21,149 nucleotides of DNA, taken from NCBI GenBank assembly GCA_021736615.1, contig JAIPFN010000103.1:1-21149 (forward strand). The letters run 5' to 3'. Under the pieces are notes generated by a model. The model ran no database searches. It was not told the DNA's origin and worked only from the letters and a program-made list of their open reading frames with translations. Both the position numbers and the translations under genes were made by a program. Of the stretch, positions 7,005 through 15,633 are shown piece after piece. The stretch is from Phycisphaerae bacterium. Its GTDB lineage: Bacteria; Planctomycetota; Phycisphaerae; Sedimentisphaerales; Anaerohalosphaeraceae. The number at the start of each line of letters is the position of its first letter. Positions within the stretch are counted from its first letter, which is position 1.

Positions 7005-8434
7005 GGTTTAACCTCCAGAAAATGAACTGCGTCATTGAGTAATGCAACCAAAGGAGCTGGGAGGTACAAACCCAGAATCAGGACGACACCCATCAGAACT
7101 ACTATAGGAGCGGCGGTAAGCAGACCGTCGCGGTACGGAGTTTTGCGTGCTTCGGCAGGTACGCGGCCCTGTACAACTTTCAATACCGTAACCCCCATAC
7201 CAATGAAAACCAGAAGCAGCAAAGCCAGAAACAGTCCCCCGGTAATGAAATGGCCAGTATCGAATGCTCCATTGAGTATAGCGAATTCACTGATAAACGG
7301 GCCGAATGGTGGTGAACCAGTAATGGCCAAAAATCCTACAAGGAATAAGGTGCCGGACAAAGGCAGGCGACGCATTGCTCCGCAAACCACATCCGTACTT
7401 TTGCTGTCATAGGCACGGTGAATGTTGCCTGAAGAAAGGAAAAGCACTCCCTTGGTCAATCCGTTTGTTATTATATGAAGTAGCGTACCGAACAGTGCAG
7501 GCCCTCCAATGCCAAGACCTAACGCAAGGATGCCCATATGTTCTACGCTGGAGTAAGCAAGCATCCTTTTGAAATCACGCTGATTAACCATAAACAAACC
7601 AGCTACTGCCATAGAGAACAGTCCTATGAACAACAGCAGCCGTGAAATATATGCTTGTTCCCCTGCAGCCAAACAGATTTGATAGATGCGTAAGACAGCC
7701 AAAAATGCACAACTGGTAACACCGCCGGAAAATATAGCACCAACCACACCCGGCACTTCTCCATAAACTTCCGGCTTCCACGTGTGCATTGGTGCCAGTC
7801 CCATTTTTGTACCATAGCCCACCAGCAACAGAATAAATGCTGCGTGAAGCCAGGGCTTGGATAGTAGCGGAGCATTCCGCAGAACGTCCTCAAAAGTCAG
7901 TGAAGATTCGAGGCCAGCCTGCAGGGATGAATAAGCGAGAAAGAAAGTTCCCAGCAGCGCTAATGCGATGCCAACGGAGCCAATCATAAGATATTTCCAA
8001 GTAGCTTCTATACTGCGCTGTGTCCGGTTGAAGTAAATCAATGGTGCTGTTACGAGCGTACTCGCCTCGATTGCTACCCACATCAGACCAAGATGATGCG
8101 ACCAGACAATAATGCTCATAATACCCAAAAAGCCAAGAAGGCACGCGCAGAAAACACGATTAGAGCGTTCCTTTCTATGCTGCAGATAACCCACAGTGTA
8201 AAACGAGCAGAATAAAAAGAGAGTGCCGACAGTCAGCAGTACGATTTGGCCCGGCGCGTCTAAAATCAGCCATTTGGCAGTAATCATAAGATTTGTGTGC
8301 ATCAATACAAACACTGTTACGGTAGAATATATAACTGCTGTCAGCGGCAAAAGCCAGGGCCTCAGGCGATTAGATGGAACTGCCAGTGCAATAGCGGCCA
8401 TCATAAGCGGAAAGAGAATCATTACAAATGCCAT
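7001..8434 (-). CDS. HyfF/NuoN-like ion-translocating membrane subunit
   Basis: This is a 477-residue protein with about 13-14 hydrophobic segments and the Proton_antipo_M pattern of complex I NuoL/M/N and hydrogenase-4 HyfF. Conserved polar positions are visible: WVAIEASTL (119-127) with the TM5 Glu (E123), GYGTKMGLAPMHTWKPE (206-222) with the TM7 Lys (K210), and NQRDFKRMLAYSSVEHMGI in the broken-helix region. These residues move protons or sodium across the membrane when the complex is reduced. The sequence WKPEVYGEVPG replaces the usual LPDAHSxAPS, as in HyfF-like proteins of hydrogenase-related complexes. It begins 3 bp after the HyfE-like stop and its TGA overlaps the next start by 4 bp, so translation is coupled. 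Confidence 0.88.
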   Translation of the reverse strand: MAFVMILFPLMMAAIALAVPSNRLRPWLLPLTAVIYSTVTVFVLMHTNLMITAKWLILDAPGQIVLLTVGTLFLFCSFYTVGYLQHRKERSNRVFCACLLGFLGIMSIIVWSHHLGLMWVAIEASTLVTAPLIYFNRTQRSIEATWKYLMIGSVGIALALLGTFFLAYSSLQAGLESSLTFEDVLRNAPLLSKPWLHAAFILLLVGYGTKMGLAPMHTWKPEVYGEVPGVVGAIFSGGVTSCAFLAVLRIYQICLAAGEQAYISRLLLFIGLFSMAVAGLFMVNQRDFKRMLAYSSVEHMGILALGLGIGGPALFGTLLHIITNGLTKGVLFLSSGNIHRAYDSKSTDVVCGAMRRLPLSGTLFLVGFLAITGSPPFGPFISEFAILNGAFDTGHFITGGLFLALLLLVFIGMGVTVLKVVQGRVPAEARKTPYRDGLLTAAPIVVLMGVVLILGLYLPAPLVALLNDAVHFLEVKP

Positions 8435-8437
8435 AAA

Positions 8438-9079
8438 TTATTCCTTAAGTGAAACCAGCTGGCGAGTGTCCATTGAGGAGAACGCCTGGTTAATATGATT
8501 TATAATTATACAGGTTACGAAAATACCTACGAAGAGGTCGAGCATCACTCCCATCTCAACAATGAGCGGCATAGCCTCAATCAATAACATACTAAAGATA
8601 AAAATACCGTTTTCCAAAATGAGATAACCAATAACCTGGCTAATTGCCTTATAGCGAGTAACCAGAAAAATAAACCCGACGATTACGGTTGCGATGGAAG
8701 TCGGTACAAGCAATGTACCATAATGCTGACTGACAAGAGGAAGCTGTCCTGCAATAAGCAGTGCAAAGGCCGTTGCCATTGCACCGAGAATGATAGACGG
8801 CAGAAAACCTATTAACGGTTCTATTTCACGTTTTATATGTGCTTCACGAAGTGCTCGAATCATAATTGATGGAATGACCACACCTTTTATGGTAATAGCC
8901 ACGACGAGCATAATCGCCACTGGTATCGTTAAATGTTTATGTACCAGCAATGGAATGATGCCAAGCAATATGCCTTGTAGAGCCACGGTACGAATTACTG
9001 CTTTAATTCGGCTCGTACCAAGAGCAAACAGATTCATCACCAGAATAATTACGAGAATAGCGTTTAATAAATCAGTCAT
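8438..9079 (-). CDS. HyfE-like (NuoK-related) membrane subunit
   Basis: This is a 213-residue, very hydrophobic protein with about six or seven membrane segments. Its length and motif order match hydrogenase-4 HyfE: an N-terminal membrane segment followed by SRIKAVIRTVALQG (23-36), then a C-terminal NuoK-like part containing YKAISQVIGYLILENGIFIF. The Glu in ENG corresponds to the membrane-embedded Glu of NuoK/HyfE proteins. It is expected to join the HyfC-like subunit to the antiporter-like subunits and form part of the proton path. Its start codon shares one base with the stop of the HyfC-like gene (TAATG), so the two are translationally coupled. Confidence 0.87.
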   Translation of the reverse strand: MTDLLNAILVIILVMNLFALGTSRIKAVIRTVALQGILLGIIPLLVHKHLTIPVAIMLVVAITIKGVVIPSIMIRALREAHIKREIEPLIGFLPSIILGAMATAFALLIAGQLPLVSQHYGTLLVPTSIATVIVGFIFLVTRYKAISQVIGYLILENGIFIFSMLLIEAMPLIVEMGVMLDLFVGIFVTCIIINHINQAFSSMDTRQLVSLKE

Positions 9080-9993
9080 TAATTATACCTCACCAAAAGA
9101 ATAAAGCCGAACCCGCAAAAGAGCAATGCAGCTACCAGCAAACCCGGTATATGACACATTCGGAGTCTGGCCATTACAGATTCTACAATGCCTATCACGA
9201 TTGCCAGCACAAACATTTTAATAATAAATAGTGGCCAATTCATCCACATCGTTTTCATTTGAAAAGGAAAAATTATGTGAAGCAAAACAGTTCCAAGAAC
9301 AAACAGCTTCATAGATGCTGAATATAATATCATCCCCAGCAACGGTCCGCTGTGGTCGAGTACCATAACCTCGTGAATCACTGTAAGCTCAAGATGGGTA
9401 TTTGGATCATCGATGGGAATGCGACAGGCTTCGGCAAGCAATACAACAAAGAGACCTATCGAAACCAGAACCAGTGGCGCAACCATTGTTGAAGAAAAAC
9501 TTTCTGCAGGCCCGTGTAGCATATTAGTCAGAGTTAGTGAGCCTGACAACTTGGCCATCACAAGGAAAGCAAAGAACATCGCAGGCTCAGAAAGACAGGC
9601 AAAAGTTACTTCGCGTGCTGCGCCCATTCCCTCAAAAGGTGAGCCAGTATCCATCGCTGCCGCTGTTGTAAAAAATCTTGCCAGTCCGAAGAGATATGCA
9701 AAAAGAATTAGGTCGCCTACAAAACCAATAGGTGCGTTAAACCCGCCGATTGGTATGAGCATACCAGCTAATAACAAAGCTACAAGAGTAATGACAGGGC
9801 CTGCAATAAAAATCCACGTTGTCGTAGTGCTAATGACCATACCTTTACGCATAAGTTTTATAATGTCGTAATAGGCCTGAAGCACAGGCGGGCCATTGCG
9901 ACCAGCAAACCACGCTTTAGTCTTGTTAATGATACCAAGCAAAAGCGGAGGCATAACTATCAAAAGTAAAATATGAATTATTGTATCCATCAT
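9079..9993 (-). CDS. HyfC/NuoH-like membrane anchor subunit
   Basis: This 304-residue protein with about eight hydrophobic segments belongs to the NuoH/HycD/HyfC family, which docks the peripheral electron-transfer arm to the membrane arm. Diagnostic stretches are KTKAWFAGRNGPPVLQAYYD (25-44), RKGMVI (49-54), the loop DTGSPFEGMGAAREVTFACL (about 115-134) and EACRIPIDDPNTHLELTVIHEVM, with its many acidic residues. The length fits HyfC (about 315). There is no NuoI partner, because the ferredoxin module is on the NuoB-like protein instead. It starts 2 bp after the stop of the preceding antiporter gene. Confidence 0.9.
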   Translation of the reverse strand: MMDTIIHILLLIVMPPLLLGIINKTKAWFAGRNGPPVLQAYYDIIKLMRKGMVISTTTTWIFIAGPVITLVALLLAGMLIPIGGFNAPIGFVGDLILFAYLFGLARFFTTAAAMDTGSPFEGMGAAREVTFACLSEPAMFFAFLVMAKLSGSLTLTNMLHGPAESFSSTMVAPLVLVSIGLFVVLLAEACRIPIDDPNTHLELTVIHEVMVLDHSGPLLGMILYSASMKLFVLGTVLLHIIFPFQMKTMWMNWPLFIIKMFVLAIVIGIVESVMARLRMCHIPGLLVAALLFCGFGFILLVRYN

Positions 9994-9995
9994 AG

Positions 9996-11981
9996 TTAAA
10001 CTCCAATGCTACCAAATATAAGCAGAATTATTACGATAACCAGAATATAAAGTACATAAAGATGCGTCCGACCCTGTTGCAAAATGCGAAGCATTGGCAG
10101 ATATTTGCCAGTTATGCGAAATATGGGCAATATCAATCTATCGAGAATAGTGTCTGATACAATGCTATTAAAGTTTGCGGAATCTGGAAAGATGCCGCGG
10201 ACGGTTGACCAATGAGTTTTAGGCCAAAGAATAAAAGCGAACAGACTTACAAGTGTCTGGCCAAACGATGAACCAGTATATTGTATCCTTGATGTCGGCC
10301 GTGCATAACCGCAATCCCACGTGCCAACTCTGCTGATGACTTTGGTTCGCAGCAATTCTTTTAGCAAAATAATAATTATTCCAACAAGTAAAATAAAAGT
10401 CAGGCCCATTATGGTAATCCAACAAAGTGGTGCTATTGTTGCAATTGATAATGTCTGATTGGGAAGTGATGCCCAAATTTTTATTGCATTATCAAGCGGC
10501 ACAGTTGCAATCATCGGAAACAGTCCGATGCAAATGCAGCCGAGAGCCATAACAACCATCGGAATTATCATACTTATTGATGGGTCACTTGCGATATTGG
10601 TAGATTCACAACGGCAAGAGCCAAGGAAAACCGTACTTAATATCTTTACAAAACACGCAACAGCCAATGCCCCAATCATTGCCAATGGTATCGCTGCTAT
10701 GGCGGCAATAGGGATCCCGATTTCACCGCCAATACCAAGAGTGTGAAACAGTCCGCTGTAAATCAGCCATTCGCTCGCGAAGCCGTTCAGTGGCGGCAAT
10801 GCACAAATGGCGACCGCACCAACAACAAACAATGCCATTGTCCACGGCATCCGTTTAGCCAAACCGCCCATCTGATTGATATTGCGTGTATGCGATGCGT
10901 GGATGATTGCTCCGGCATTAAAAAACAGCAATGATTTGAACAGGCTATGATTCCACATATGCAACAGCGCCCCGCCCAGTCCGAGTATTATCCATACCGG
11001 CTGGTTTTGCGCCTTGCCCAGCAGTGCCAATCCTAAGCCAATCATAATTATTCCGATATTTTCTATGCTGCTGTATGCCAACATCCGTTTGATGTCATTC
11101 TGGCTAATGGCAAATGCAATTCCGGCCACACCTGTGATTGCTCCTAATATCAATACCGTACCACCCCACCAAACCGTCGTTACGCCAAGCAGAGCAGTTA
11201 TGCGAACGATGCCATACACACCCATTTTGAGCATAACACCGGACATAACCGCTGATACGTGGCTCGGTGCATTTGCGTGGGCGCCGGGCAGCCATATATG
11301 TAGCGGCATTATTCCCGCCTTGAACCCGAAACCGATTAAGGCTAAGACGAAAATTGTTCCTGCCAATTCTGCCGGCATTTGCTGTATTGGTATCAATGCA
11401 AATGAATTCGTTGCGTGTTTCCAAAGGGCAAACATGGCAATCAGACATAAAGTCCCAACATGTGTGGCGACCAGATAAACCCAGCCAGCTCTGCAAACCT
11501 CAGGGTTGTCGTCTTCAACTGTCGCCGCAAAATAAGCGGAAATCGCCATAATTTCCCATGCAATCAGAAACAGAACCGCATCACGTGCAACAACAACCAT
11601 AGCCATTGAGCCAGCAAGTAAACCATAGAATAAAACAAGCTGGCGGCCGTTTTCCGGATGCTCCGATTGTTTCCAGTATTTTAGCCCATAAATTGAACCA
11701 AGCACCGGCACAATGAACACCGGTACTAAAAACAATATGCTGATTGCATCAATGGTTATTGTGAACTGTCCCCACGGCAAAGACCAAGGCACAGATAATG
11801 TTGGCAATATAGCCTGCTTTAATGATATAGCTATCCCGCCTAATCCAATAACACTGCCAATAAGCATAAAGAACACCGCAAACCGCTGTCCTGTCATTGA
11901 ACGCGATGAAAGCAAACAAGCTGGTAAACCACTAAAACCCAACACGGCAATTGCCGCAAGTATCAACCAAACGCTTAACAT
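9996..11981 (-). CDS. HyfB-like antiporter subunit, second copy
   Basis: The protein has 661 residues and about 16 hydrophobic segments, and belongs to the NuoL/HyfB proton-antiporter family. Key positions are conserved: E143 in AWEIMAISAYF, K221 in GFGFKAGIMPLHIWLPGAH, H241 in PSHVSAVMSG, K252 in LKMGVYGIVR, and NDIKRMLAYSSIENIGI. The C-terminal signature TWDCGYARPTSRIQYTGSSF is typical of HyfB/HycC-like proteins. It is clearly paralogous to the gene just upstream (12035-14041): nearly the same length, the same motif positions and the same C-terminal signature. The ribosome site is weak (GGAAAAA), and a 53-bp spacer separates it from the upstream paralogue. It should add another ion channel to the complex. 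Confidence 0.9.
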   Translation of the reverse strand: MLSVWLILAAIAVLGFSGLPACLLSSRSMTGQRFAVFFMLIGSVIGLGGIAISLKQAILPTLSVPWSLPWGQFTITIDAISILFLVPVFIVPVLGSIYGLKYWKQSEHPENGRQLVLFYGLLAGSMAMVVVARDAVLFLIAWEIMAISAYFAATVEDDNPEVCRAGWVYLVATHVGTLCLIAMFALWKHATNSFALIPIQQMPAELAGTIFVLALIGFGFKAGIMPLHIWLPGAHANAPSHVSAVMSGVMLKMGVYGIVRITALLGVTTVWWGGTVLILGAITGVAGIAFAISQNDIKRMLAYSSIENIGIIMIGLGLALLGKAQNQPVWIILGLGGALLHMWNHSLFKSLLFFNAGAIIHASHTRNINQMGGLAKRMPWTMALFVVGAVAICALPPLNGFASEWLIYSGLFHTLGIGGEIGIPIAAIAAIPLAMIGALAVACFVKILSTVFLGSCRCESTNIASDPSISMIIPMVVMALGCICIGLFPMIATVPLDNAIKIWASLPNQTLSIATIAPLCWITIMGLTFILLVGIIIILLKELLRTKVISRVGTWDCGYARPTSRIQYTGSSFGQTLVSLFAFILWPKTHWSTVRGIFPDSANFNSIVSDTILDRLILPIFRITGKYLPMLRILQQGRTHLYVLYILVIVIILLIFGSIGV

Positions 11982-12034
11982 AATAATTTTTTCCGAGAAT
12001 TGATTCGCATATTGATTAGCTCAACTATTTTGCA

Positions 12035-14041
12035 TCACCTTGCGAACAACCGCGTAATAAACTCCTTAAATGGTATCATTGTGCTCAGCATCAGGATCAC
12101 TGCAATCAGGATATAGAGCAAATAGTGTTGTGTTATTCCCTGCTGGAATCGGCGGAACCAGACGAAGCATTTCTCAAGTTTTTGACTGATAGGTATTATC
12201 ACCCGATCCAGAATTATGTCATTCACATGGCTATGCATCTTCGTCGGTTTTGGAAACAGCCCATCTATATGCGGATGACGAATATGCGGACTAAGCACCC
12301 AGCGGAACATTGCTACAATCATCTGTGCAAACGAAGACGCAGTGTATTGTATCCGATTGGTCGGGCGGGCATAGCCGCAGTCCCAGGTGCCGACACTACG
12401 AGAAAATCTGCTGCGAAGCCTCATAACTGCCGCAATTAATATAACTAAAATAACTAATGATACGGACACAAGGCTTACCGCTTTTAGCGGTACAACAGTG
12501 CCGATACTTATCATTGGCGAATTTGATTCAATTGTCCAATTTGATATTACTGTGTCGAGAATTGGAGTCAGCAGCACCGGTGTCAAGCCAATCACAAAGC
12601 AAGCGACTGCCAGAATTATCATCGGCACGCGCATACTAACGGGTGATTCGTGGGCATGAACAGTTGCCTCAGTACGTGAATTTCCAAGAAACACCGCACC
12701 ATAAACCTTCACAAAACAAGCAACCGCCAACGCACCAATCATGGCCAGCACCGGCACAACGATTACGGCTGCTGCCCCCATCGATCCGTCACTTATCATG
12801 GTTCCAAGCAAACCCAAATAAACAAACAGTTCACTCACAAATCCATTCAGTGGAGGCAAACCGCAGATAGCGACCGCACCAACCACAAACATTGCCGCCG
12901 TCCATGGCATCTTTTTAGCAAGTCCGCCGAGAGAGTCTATATTTCGCGTATTCACAGAATGTACCACCGAGCCTGCGCTTAAAAACAGCAACGGCTTGAA
13001 TAGACTGTGATTCCATGTATGCAGCAGACAGCCGGCCATACCAAGTACAATCCATTCCGGATGATTTGCTGAGCGCCCCAGCATAGCTAAACCGAGCCCC
13101 ATTAAGATTATACCGATATTCTCAACACTATGATACGCAAGCAACCGTTTCAAATCATGTTGGGCAATCGCAAACACGACACCTAACAGTCCGCTTATTG
13201 CACCAAGCAGGAGAATAACGCCTCCCCAGAGATATGGCGGATCGGGCAACAGTGACAGAAATCGCAAAAGTCCATAAATGCCCATTTTTATCATAACACC
13301 AGAGAGTAGCGCAGAGACATGACTGGGTGCATTGGCATGCGCACCGGGCAGCCAAAAGTGAAACGGCATAATACCCGCCTTTATGCCAAATCCTAAGAGC
13401 GATAGAAAAAACAAAACATTCATCACGCAAAGACTGATTGCATCGCTGGCAATCGGCTTTAAATCATAAGACCCTGTCGCCCATCGCCATAGGGCGAACA
13501 GAGCAAACAGTGTTAGTGTGCCAAGGTGTGTTGCGATTAAATAAATCCAGCCAGCTCGCCGACACTCATCTTTATCGTCTTCCGTTGTAATCAGGAAGAA
13601 TGCAGCCAATGCCATCATTTCCCACCCAAACAAAAATGCCATAGCGTGTTTGCTGATGACCAGCAGTGCCATACCTGACATTACTAAACCCCAGAATACT
13701 CGAAGCTTTCTGCCGTTTTTTAGATGTTGAAGTTGTGACCAGTATCCGGTTCCGTAGACTGATCCCAGCCCGCCCATAAGGAATATTGGAACAAGAAAAA
13801 ATGCACTCAAGCTGTCAATGCCGATAATTGAATTGCCCATTGCAGGCCAGGGAAAGTTTGAGGCTAGGGAAAGATTAACTCCCAATGATAACGATGCACC
13901 CACCAATCCCAGTATCATACTGCCGCTCGTTAACCCTGTTGCGATGCGTTGTCCCCAGACGGTTTTTCGTGACAGACACAGTCCCGGCAACCCGCTGACG
14001 GCGGCAAGAAGTATAGCGATTATGATAAGGTTAAGAGGCAT
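12035..14041 (-). CDS. HyfB-like antiporter subunit, first copy
   Basis: The protein has 668 residues and many membrane spans, with the Proton_antipo_M core. Conserved ion-path residues are E141 (FGWEMMALAAF), K221 (GFGIKAGIMPFHFWLPGAH), H241 (SHVSALLSG) and K252 (IKMGIYGLLR), followed by QHDLKRLLAYHSVENIGI, NHSLFKPLLFLSAG and the HyfB-type TWDCGYARPTNRIQYTASSF. Its role is to couple electron transfer in the cytoplasmic arm to proton or sodium movement. It is the first structural gene, 45 bp downstream of the HTH-EIIA regulator. A perfect 10-bp palindrome, TCTACGTAGA (14053-14062), lies 11 bp upstream of the start. The ribosome site is weak. Confidence 0.9.
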   Translation of the reverse strand: MPLNLIIIAILLAAVSGLPGLCLSRKTVWGQRIATGLTSGSMILGLVGASLSLGVNLSLASNFPWPAMGNSIIGIDSLSAFFLVPIFLMGGLGSVYGTGYWSQLQHLKNGRKLRVFWGLVMSGMALLVISKHAMAFLFGWEMMALAAFFLITTEDDKDECRRAGWIYLIATHLGTLTLFALFALWRWATGSYDLKPIASDAISLCVMNVLFFLSLLGFGIKAGIMPFHFWLPGAHANAPSHVSALLSGVMIKMGIYGLLRFLSLLPDPPYLWGGVILLLGAISGLLGVVFAIAQHDLKRLLAYHSVENIGIILMGLGLAMLGRSANHPEWIVLGMAGCLLHTWNHSLFKPLLFLSAGSVVHSVNTRNIDSLGGLAKKMPWTAAMFVVGAVAICGLPPLNGFVSELFVYLGLLGTMISDGSMGAAAVIVVPVLAMIGALAVACFVKVYGAVFLGNSRTEATVHAHESPVSMRVPMIILAVACFVIGLTPVLLTPILDTVISNWTIESNSPMISIGTVVPLKAVSLVSVSLVILVILIAAVMRLRSRFSRSVGTWDCGYARPTNRIQYTASSFAQMIVAMFRWVLSPHIRHPHIDGLFPKPTKMHSHVNDIILDRVIIPISQKLEKCFVWFRRFQQGITQHYLLYILIAVILMLSTMIPFKEFITRLFAR

Positions 14042-14086
14042 CAGTAAACCCGTCTACGTAGATGAAACAAATATTTCAATTTATAA

Positions 14087-14803
14087 TTAGTGGGCATTAC
14101 CGTTAGTCTCTTTATCTGCGGTTTTCATTACAGGGATTGCAGATTCAGCACGAAATAATGTTTCTATCAAGTTTTCGCGTGAAACCTGATGCTTGATCGC
14201 AGCTCTAAAATCTTTATTTTGCAGAACAAAACCAAGACGTGACAATATATGTAAATGTGCCCGGACTGTTGGACTCACCAGCGTGAACAGAGTATCAACT
14301 GGCTGGCCGTCAATCGCTCGAAAATCGATTGGATGATCCAGAAAGCATAATGTTATGCTGGGCTTGGAAATGTGCAGGACAACTGGATTGCGAACATGAG
14401 GAATTGCAATTCCATCACCAATGCCTGTAGAACCCAGTGTCTCGCGGGCCATCAGTACTTGATACAGAAACTCGCGATCAACCTCTTCGGGCAGATTCAG
14501 TGTATCAACAATAGAACGGAGTACGGAAGGCTTATCTTTGCCCCCAATCCGATAAGAAATACCACCAACTTTCAAGGCATCAGAAAGACTGGGCAAAGGA
14601 GTTTTGCTCTGATCGGTTTCTTGAAATATTTCAGGGGAAATCTGTATTCGACGAGAAGTGGCCCAATCCAGCAATTCTGATCGGTTGAACCTATACTGCT
14701 CGTTAATCCGGTAAACCGGAAGAATCTGCTGCTTAATCCAGCGGTAAATCGTTTTTTCTGAAACATTCAGGATTTTAGCTGTATCTTTAACAGATAATTG
14801 CAT
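14087..14803 (-). CDS. HTH DNA-binding / PTS EIIA (PtsN-like) fusion regulator
   Basis: The protein has 238 residues. Residues 1-52 form an excisionase/MerR-like helix-turn-helix with a recognition helix around SEKTIYRWIKQQ and a wing-like YRINEQYRFNRSELLDW. Residues about 85-225 are a PTS EIIA type-2 (fructose/nitrogen PTS) domain with GIGDGIAIPHVRNP (127-140), where H136 is the phosphorylatable histidine, then DFRAIDGQPVDTLFTLVSP and RAHLHILSRL. It is the promoter-proximal gene of the Ehr operon, so it is probably an autoregulator whose DNA binding responds to PTS-type phosphorylation or to a metabolite. AAGGAGA lies 7 bp upstream of the ATG, a strong ribosome site. No PTS partner is in the window. 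The role is inferred; a post-translational role on the complex is also possible. Confidence 0.8.
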   Translation of the reverse strand: MQLSVKDTAKILNVSEKTIYRWIKQQILPVYRINEQYRFNRSELLDWATSRRIQISPEIFQETDQSKTPLPSLSDALKVGGISYRIGGKDKPSVLRSIVDTLNLPEEVDREFLYQVLMARETLGSTGIGDGIAIPHVRNPVVLHISKPSITLCFLDHPIDFRAIDGQPVDTLFTLVSPTVRAHLHILSRLGFVLQNKDFRAAIKHQVSRENLIETLFRAESAIPVMKTADKETNGNAH

Positions 14804-14851
14804 TAGTCCATCTCCTTGGAAATCTATTTACACTTACTGACATCTGAGGAC

Positions 14852-14879
14852 ATTATAAATTCGTGTCGTTAAATGTCAA
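14852..14879 (-). promoter_or_regulatory. Consensus sigma-70-type promoter of the Ehr operon
   Basis: On the minus strand, a perfect TTGACA (plus-strand 14874-14879) and a perfect TATAAT (14852-14857) are separated by 16 bp, just upstream of the regulator gene's ribosome site. No other equally good promoter is seen between here and the IS66, so the whole eight-gene block is probably one transcript. From 14880 to 15080 I see no gene or recognisable site. Confidence 0.78.
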
Positions 14880-15080
14880 ATGAAATATCGATTCAGCCAG
14901 AATCCCCAAGACGATAATCCAGCCAAAACATGTCTTTGTTTCAACTAGGTAGTTTCAGGCATATTTAGACCTGTTTTTCTGGCGACCGCTTGACTTTGAA
15001 TGCAGGAGTGTGCGATTCTGAGGGACATATGTGGTTATAGTTATTGAAGAGCCAAATATGAAAACTCAACATTAACAATT

Positions 15081-15374
15081 TTACAGCCACTTACCGACTG
15101 GCAATTGTTCTACGGCCTGGCGCAAGACAGGATCAATATTCGCGTTCGGTTTTTTAATCCTCACATTATTAAGGAACCGCCGAAGATAACCCTGTATCTC
15201 AGCTTCCTCAACAAGTCTGTATCTGCCGTCCTTGTATACACTCCAACCGTCAATAAAGTTATATGCATGCCTTACCTTGCTGGCAGCCGCGAAAGCAGCC
15301 GCGATAGTCTCAGGGTCTTCATCATAAAGGACTGTAAACCCTTGAACATTTTCGTCAGGCGGATTGACGGCTTT
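15081..15374 (-). pseudogene. Start-less fragment resembling a phage/plasmid primase (D5 N-terminal) protein
   Basis: The minus strand is open for 97 codons between a TAA at 15375-15377 and the stop at 15081-15083, with no ATG or convincing start. The translation is protein-like: it begins KAVNPPDENVQGFTVLY and includes FIDGWSVYKDGRYRLVEEAE and then IQGYLRRFLNN. A 'Y..DGRY......EI..YLRRFL' pattern recalls the D5 N-terminal region of phage and plasmid primase/helicases. Only this segment survives. It is joined directly to the 3' end of the GIY-YIG gene, so it looks like a mobile-element remnant. The opposite-strand ORF here is its shadow. The family assignment is tentative; being a broken reading frame is better supported. 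Confidence 0.5.
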
Positions 15375-15576
15375 TTATGAATTTCTCGCGAATCATTGCT
15401 GATGATCTTGTTGAATGCTTTTCAGACCAGACTATCTCCCAAGGACCATTTTTTCGTGAATACTTCCCACTCATATCACTGGGGAGATTATGGTCTTCAA
15501 GCCTGCGTTCAAGGTCATTGGTTTGACCTACATAAAATTTACCGGCTGGATTCTCAAGAATGTACACCCAAAACAT
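15355..15576 (-). CDS. Small GIY-YIG nuclease-domain protein
   Basis: This 73-residue protein belongs to the YhbQ/UPF0213 type of single-domain GIY-YIG proteins, which usually have about 80-100 residues. It shows WVYILENPAGKFYVGQTNDLERRLEDHN (3-30), with the VYI...YVG core, the catalytic Arg (R24 or R25) and the Tyr, and then EKHSTRSSAMIREKFIKSR, where the Glu of REK is the metal-ligand position. The usual C-terminal extension after IKSR is missing, because the frame stops where the primase-like fragment begins. It may therefore be truncated but still hold its catalytic core. AGGAG lies 5 bp before the ATG (plus-strand 15582-15586). It lies directly downstream of tRNA-Asn and its terminator. 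Confidence 0.78.
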   Translation of the reverse strand: MFWVYILENPAGKFYVGQTNDLERRLEDHNLPSDMSGKYSRKNGPWEIVWSEKHSTRSSAMIREKFIKSRQSA

Positions 15577-15598
15577 CTCTGCTCCTGGATATTACATG

Positions 15599-15628
15599 AA
15601 AAAAGCCAGCATCTTAATGATACTGGCT
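15599..15628 (-). terminator. Intrinsic terminator downstream of tRNA-Asn
   Basis: On the minus strand, AGCCAG-x-ATC pairs with GAT-x-CTGGCT (plus-strand 15604-15628, one internal mismatch, 5-nt loop), followed by six Ts (15604 down to 15599). It starts 5 bp after the tRNA 3' end and would end the tRNA transcript before the GIY-YIG gene. Confidence 0.8.
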
Positions 15629-15633
15629 AAAAA

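Noticed and set aside
5478..14041. Calling the operon a working hydrogenase-4/formate hydrogenlyase
   Set aside because: Gene order and subunits fit, but the nickel ligands are absent in the large subunit and no hyp maturation or formate dehydrogenase genes are in the window.
4631..14041. Calling the operon respiratory complex I (nuo)
   Set aside because: HyfB, HyfE and HyfF-type subunits, the NuoC-NuoD fusion and the lack of NuoA, NuoJ, NuoE, NuoF and NuoG exclude complex I.
15283..15304. GCAGCCGCGA direct repeat with 12-bp period
   Set aside because: It lies in an Ala-rich stretch of the fragment (AAAFAAA) and is explained by the coding sequence.
15105..15380. Plus-strand ORF of 91 codons
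   Set aside because: It lies opposite the primase-like fragment, has no ribosome site and its product looks like random sequence; the minus-strand reading is far more protein-like.
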